Positions 32,417 to 35,892 of a stretch of DNA of 35,892 nucleotides are shown here, one piece after another. The notes under the pieces were generated by a model. That model made no database searches, was not told where the DNA came from, and worked only from the letters and a program-made list of their open reading frames with translations. Position 1 is the first letter of the stretch. The number at the start of each line of letters is the position of its first letter. Position numbers and translations under genes: made by a program. Source of the DNA: Spirochaetota bacterium (GTDB lineage: Bacteria > Spirochaetota > UBA4802 > UBA5368); the NCBI GenBank assembly GCA_018263175.1, contig JADFDB010000011.1:1-35892 (forward strand). The letters run 5' to 3'.

Positions 32417-32444
32417 CTGCGGACCGGGCTTGTCGGCAAGGTCT

Positions 32445-32488
32445 CCCCTCTCTTTCGTTCAAAGAGAGGGGTCGGGGGTGAGTTCAAA
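32445..32488. repeat. Hairpin repeat, family 2, copy 3
   Basis: CCCCTCTCTTT (32445-32455), loop CGTTC, AAAGAGAGGGG (32461-32471), then TCGGGGGTGAGTTCAAA. Nearly identical to 14631-14677 and in the same orientation. Placed just after the end of hslO, it could also terminate that transcript. Confidence 0.75.
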
Positions 32489-32504
32489 GCCGGACGGTGG
32501 CTCG

Positions 32505-33392
32505 CTACGGGCCTTGTTCGCCAAGGAGCGAACGCACTTCGGCCTCGTCGTAACGGTAATTTTTCGTGCAGAAGGTGCAGCGCAGTTCGACCCCGTGGTC
32601 TTTTTCGAGCATATCCTCTATCTCCTGCCGGTCTATACCCTGTAGTATTTTGCCGATCATCTCCCTGCTGCAGCGGCAGGCCGCCCTGAGCGGCGTCGTG
32701 CCGAGCAGGCTGAGCGGCTGGTCGTCCATCAATCGCGAGACGACCGAAATGATGTCTTCGCCCCGCCGGAGCGACTCGGCGAGCGGGGTCTTCATTGCGG
32801 CGATGTTGTCCTCAACGCGCAGAAGGGCCGCGTCGGCCGTGTCCGGGAACCGTTGAATCAGTATGCCGCCCGATGCGGCTATGCTCCCGCCGCTTTCGAG
32901 CGCGAGCCCGATGATCATGGCCGACGGCACCTGCTCGGACTCGGTCAGATAGTAGGCGCAGTCCCGCGCGATCTCGCCGGTGCGAAGCGGGACGACGCTG
33001 CTGTAGGGGTCCTTGAGCCCGAGGTCTTTCACCACGGTCAGAAAGCCGGCCCCGATGATTGCCGGAAGGTCGATGGCGCCGTTCCTCAAAACCGGTTCTA
33101 CCGCAGGGTTTGCGACATAGCCCCTGATGTTGCCCTTTGCGTCCGCCTGTACGTGTATCTCGCGTATGGGCCCGGTGCCGGATATCCTGAGCGTCACGCT
33201 CTGGGGGGAACCGGGCTTGAGCGTGGCACAGAGGAGCGCCGTCGCGTTGACGGCCCGTCCGAGCGCCATCGTGGCCGCCGGTGAGGTCCGGTGCTGTTCC
33301 GATATCGTCCGCGCCAGGTCCGCCGTCAGCGCCGTGTAGATGCGTACATTGTAATGCTCGCAGATTATGCGCGATACATGGTCTTCCTTCAT
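32505..33392 (-). CDS. hslO: Redox-activated chaperone Hsp33
   Basis: A 295-residue cytoplasmic holdase switched on by oxidation. The N domain has the Hsp33 blocks AATMALGRAVNATALLCATL, TLRISGTGPIREIHVQADA, KGNIRGYVANPAVEPVL and KDLGLKDPYSSVVPLRTGEIARD. The C-terminal redox switch has all four zinc cysteines: CRCSRE and, about 35 residues later, CTFC. It starts two bases past the stop of the aldehyde oxidoreductase gene and is surely co-transcribed with it. That fits a role in protecting an oxygen-sensitive metabolism, though the pairing may be incidental. Confidence 0.95.
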   Translation of the reverse strand: MKEDHVSRIICEHYNVRIYTALTADLARTISEQHRTSPAATMALGRAVNATALLCATLKPGSPQSVTLRISGTGPIREIHVQADAKGNIRGYVANPAVEPVLRNGAIDLPAIIGAGFLTVVKDLGLKDPYSSVVPLRTGEIARDCAYYLTESEQVPSAMIIGLALESGGSIAASGGILIQRFPDTADAALLRVEDNIAAMKTPLAESLRRGEDIISVVSRLMDDQPLSLLGTTPLRAACRCSREMIGKILQGIDRQEIEDMLEKDHGVELRCTFCTKNYRYDEAEVRSLLGEQGP

Positions 33393-33394
33393 CC

Positions 33395-35269
33395 TCAGAA
33401 TTCCCTCAGCGATTCATGAATGCCTTTTGCCGTCTCGAACCAGAAATCAAGCGCCGCCTCGTGCTTGTTTTTCTTGAAGCGATCGATCCATCCCATGAGC
33501 TCCTTCGAGCTGTCGTTTTCCACCTCGTGCAGGCGCAGAAGCCAGCTCGACATGAAGTCAACGTTGCGCTCGGACTCCCAGAAAACGGAGCTGTTGCGGC
33601 TGTTGATGCGGCTCGCGGTAATCGAGACCGCGGCGAGGTACTCGGCCTTTTTGTCGTACAGCGTTCCGATGATGTCGGGGATCATCTCCTCCGCCCAGTT
33701 GCGGTGGAACCGGCAGAAGCCCATGTTGTCCATAATCAGCTCTTTTTTGAAGCGGTCGGCGTTCTCCCTGCCGAGCCTTCGCGGCTCGTAGAAATTGTCC
33801 CCGTAGTACATGTAGTACTTGCCCATGATCGGCATGGGGGAAAGGACGCCCGCGGTCCAGTACTGGTTCGGTACGATCCATCCCTTGCGCGCGTTCGCGT
33901 TATAGATGAAGAGGTCGAGTATATTCTTGCCCCTGTCGCGAGCGAGGTGGCGGGCGAAATCGCGCGCGCCCTCCTCGAGGTTCAGTATGCCTTTCTTTTC
34001 GATGATCGAGTCGAGGAGGGATATGCCGAGCTCGGCGTTGTGCATGGAGTCGGTTTCAATGCTGAAACCATCGGTCGAAAAAACGGGCAGCGTCGAAACG
34101 CCGAGCTCCTTCGGAGCGAGCAGGCCCTCGTGGAGGCACTCCATGAGCCAGGAGAGCACCCCGCCCACGGAGATCGCGTCGAAGCCCAGGCAGTCGGCGC
34201 GGTGATTGAGCAGCTCGGCCGCGCGCTGGTCGAAAATGCCGCAGAGGGGGCCCATCGTCTGGTAGGGCTCGTAGTCCTTTTTGTATTCGCCGTATATCTT
34301 TTTGCACACGGCCGAACACGGCTCGCCGCAGGTGCGCATACTCTTGGGGCGGATGATCTCCTCGTTGAACTGACGAAGGTAATGGTTAACGATGAATTTC
34401 TCATGGATGCCGCGGCGCTCGTCCTCGCGCATGTTGATGCTGCGGTAGTTGAACGCGATCACCCGACCGCCTATTTTGGCGTAATTAACGCCGAAGGTGC
34501 CGCCCGTGTCGAAGTTCGGGTCGAAACGGTACTTGGTGGTCGCCTCCATGTCCTTTGCTGCCAGGCGTTTCTGGTACCGGTTGCTGAACCATTCGTCGGC
34601 AACCTTGCGGTCGCGGAAGTCCTGGTCGATATAGGTGCCGCCGTAGATGACCGCCGCGATCCCGTGTTCTTTCAGGAGCTTGGTGCCGAACCCGCCGCGA
34701 CCGGCCCAGGTGTCGGCCGCCGTCGGTTTACCGTTCTTCACCGGGGCCGAGGCGATCGCGCCGAAATCGGTCGAAAGCGATGCCGGTCCTGTAGCCAGTA
34801 CCCTCGGCTCGGAGCTGTAACGGTGGCCGAAGCACTCGAGCGCGTAATCCATGAGCGCGTACACGCCCGTTTTGCCGCTCTTCCACACACCCCACACGTC
34901 GACGGGATGGAGCTCGACCTCGACCTCCTCGCCGTGGACACGGTTGAGGTACATGACCGAAAAGGAGGCCGCCCGGTTGCGGAGCGAAAGCATATTGATG
35001 CCGAGGTTGTCGAACACGAGCGCCGCCCCGCCCATCGTCGATATATAAAAGCTTCCCCAGCTGGGTGAGAAGCCGTTGACGACGAGCCGGTTGGAACCGG
35101 GGAAGATGGAGCCGGCGAGAAGGCCGGTGCCGATGTTCAGGCTGTTGTGCCGCTTCGCGATGTTGAGGCCCACATCGACGGGGCCGAAAAAATCGCCGAT
35201 TCCGAAACGCTCCATCCTGTAAAAGCCCGAAGAGCAGTCGACGTGCAACACCCTCAGATAATTTTCCAT
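33395..35269 (-). CDS. Aldehyde:ferredoxin oxidoreductase family protein (tungsten/molybdenum pterin enzyme)
   Basis: 624 residues. The N domain has LNIGTGLLAGSIFPGSNRLV, followed by GGAALVFDNLGINML, matching 'l.fatGpl.Gt..p.s.R', and a pterin-binding GRGGFGTKLLKEHGI. The 4Fe-4S ligands are CGEPCSAVC (Cys 314, 318, 322; CX3CX3C, where Pyrococcus AOR has CX2CX3C) and Cys519 in MGFCRF. CLGFDAISVGGVLSWLMECL and YEPYQTMGPLCGIFDQR are family blocks. Such enzymes oxidise aldehydes to acids, or the reverse, with ferredoxin. GGAGG lies about five bases before ATG 35269. It sits between a radical SAM gene and hslO. MoaD/MoaE at 9.2-10.0 kb could supply its cofactor. Confidence 0.9.
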   Translation of the reverse strand: MENYLRVLHVDCSSGFYRMERFGIGDFFGPVDVGLNIAKRHNSLNIGTGLLAGSIFPGSNRLVVNGFSPSWGSFYISTMGGAALVFDNLGINMLSLRNRAASFSVMYLNRVHGEEVEVELHPVDVWGVWKSGKTGVYALMDYALECFGHRYSSEPRVLATGPASLSTDFGAIASAPVKNGKPTAADTWAGRGGFGTKLLKEHGIAAVIYGGTYIDQDFRDRKVADEWFSNRYQKRLAAKDMEATTKYRFDPNFDTGGTFGVNYAKIGGRVIAFNYRSINMREDERRGIHEKFIVNHYLRQFNEEIIRPKSMRTCGEPCSAVCKKIYGEYKKDYEPYQTMGPLCGIFDQRAAELLNHRADCLGFDAISVGGVLSWLMECLHEGLLAPKELGVSTLPVFSTDGFSIETDSMHNAELGISLLDSIIEKKGILNLEEGARDFARHLARDRGKNILDLFIYNANARKGWIVPNQYWTAGVLSPMPIMGKYYMYYGDNFYEPRRLGRENADRFKKELIMDNMGFCRFHRNWAEEMIPDIIGTLYDKKAEYLAAVSITASRINSRNSSVFWESERNVDFMSSWLLRLHEVENDSSKELMGWIDRFKKNKHEAALDFWFETAKGIHESLREF

Positions 35270-35332
35270 TGTGCCTCCGATTTTTTAACGGCTCCAGGCC
35301 CGGAGAGAGCGATCAGCGCGAGTGTATCCCTC

Positions 35333-35892
35333 TCACTGAGCGTTTTCAATAATTATTTCCAACCGGTCCGAATCGACAAACACGCGCGTTATCTCCGAGG
35401 GAGCGAAGCGGAGTTTCAGATATTCCATGTTCTCGCCGCGATGACCGAGGTACTCCTCCCTGCCGCACAGCGGCAGATGAAGCCGGATCGCGTCCGGAAC
35501 CCGCGCGAAAGGCCCCATCGCCCGCTCGATTTCGCGTACCATGCCTCGTCTCTTCAGCCGGGCTTTCACGAGGAAGCCGAAAGCGGGATGATAGGGGCCC
35601 GCCAGTACGCCCGCCGCTTCATCGGGTGCGAGGGGATGGAGCCCTGTGCGGATTACGGGAATACGCTTTCCGGAGAACAATTCGTGCATGTCGGCCGAGC
35701 GCTCCAGCGCGTCCTCGAGCGAGAGGGGCGCGTAGACGCCTTCGCGGTAGAGGCCCGCCAGGCGCGTGTGCTCGAGCACAACGGTGGGGTAGATCCGCAC
35801 GGCATCGGGCCCGCACGACGCGGCCGTCTCCGCCGAGCGTAACGAATCCTCCGGGCCGTCGCCGGGCAGCCCCGGCATAAGCTGAATCACGA
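35333..35892 (-). CDS. Radical SAM protein, Elp3/COG1243-like, C-terminal part
   Basis: The open frame continues past the right edge (the GTG at 35890 is probably internal), so the CxxxCxxC cluster site lies outside the window. The visible 186 residues begin VIQLMPGLPGDGPEDSLRSA and continue DAVRIYPTVVLEHTRLAGLY and EGVYAPLSLEDALERSADMH, a strand-helix pattern typical of the second half of radical SAM barrels in the Elp3-like/COG1243 group. There, 'vQlm.GLPg...e....t...' and 'vriYPt.Vl..T.L...y..G.Y.P.sle.a' are characteristic. A small domain follows, with the last strands VFVDSDRLEIIIENA. The aldehyde oxidoreductase gene starts 63 bases downstream. Substrate unknown. Confidence 0.75.
   Translation of the reverse strand, partial: VIQLMPGLPGDGPEDSLRSAETAASCGPDAVRIYPTVVLEHTRLAGLYREGVYAPLSLEDALERSADMHELFSGKRIPVIRTGLHPLAPDEAAGVLAGPYHPAFGFLVKARLKRRGMVREIERAMGPFARVPDAIRLHLPLCGREEYLGHRGENMEYLKLRFAPSEITRVFVDSDRLEIIIENAQ

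Noticed and set aside
33281-35068. 595-residue plus-strand frame opposite the aldehyde oxidoreductase
   Set aside because: A shadow of a conserved metalloenzyme; its composition is typical of antisense frames here.

Overview
This is a G+C-rich, gene-dense bacterial chromosome segment. Two proteins point to a spirochaete: a FlaA-type flagellar sheath protein (minus strand, 13566-14228) and a P83/100-type coiled-coil antigen (minus strand, 30476-32218). Both families are characteristic of Spirochaetota. Mla and LolA homologues and an O-antigen polymerase/ligase indicate a diderm envelope. The multiheme cytochrome c, the Tll0287-like heme protein, the tungsten/molybdenum-type aldehyde oxidoreductase and the molybdopterin synthase subunits suggest a free-living, anaerobic or facultative relative rather than a host-restricted Borrelia or Treponema. 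The species cannot be named from the sequence. I see no phage, insertion sequence, CRISPR array, tRNA or rRNA.

Layout. 1-4.1 kb: tail of a small beta-rich protein, a DUF362 protein, the peptidoglycan-recycling ligase Mpl and a convergent thioredoxin-reductase-like flavoprotein. 4.3-7.5 kb: serS overlapping an RtcA-fold protein without catalytic residues, a 43-residue zinc-ribbon ORF on the minus strand, a strong promoter with a candidate small RNA, and a short lysine-rich protein. 7.5-10.4 kb: O-antigen polymerase/ligase, MoaD and MoaE, then a convergent HEPN-like protein. 10.8-14.2 kb: archaeal-type phosphoglycerate mutase, an SH3-domain membrane protein, a bidirectional terminator and the FlaA-like gene. 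14.8-18.8 kb: a large secreted protein with recurring W/F-P motifs followed by mlaE-mlaF-mlaD. 18.9-24.7 kb: lolA, a RodZ-like gene, rimO, pgsA, pgpA, a pentaheme cytochrome and a HIT protein in one packed same-strand run. 24.7-30.4 kb: TPR lipoprotein, dprA and a monoheme membrane protein as overlapping genes, then topA and a xerC-like recombinase. 30.5-35.9 kb (minus strand): radical SAM (cut by the window), aldehyde oxidoreductase, hslO, then P83/100.

How it fits together: most of the window serves the envelope (lipid transport, phospholipid synthesis, lipoprotein carriage, cell-shape scaffold, surface polysaccharide, recycling) and core information processing (serS, rimO, topA, xerC, dprA). 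MoaD/MoaE could supply the pterin cofactor of the aldehyde oxidoreductase. Intergenic gaps carry two families of dispersed palindromic repeats. I found no clearly new multi-gene system. The best leads are the RtcA-fold pseudoenzyme translationally coupled to serS, the reductase without an NADPH-binding motif, the W/F-P repeat protein beside mla genes, and the palindromic repeats.
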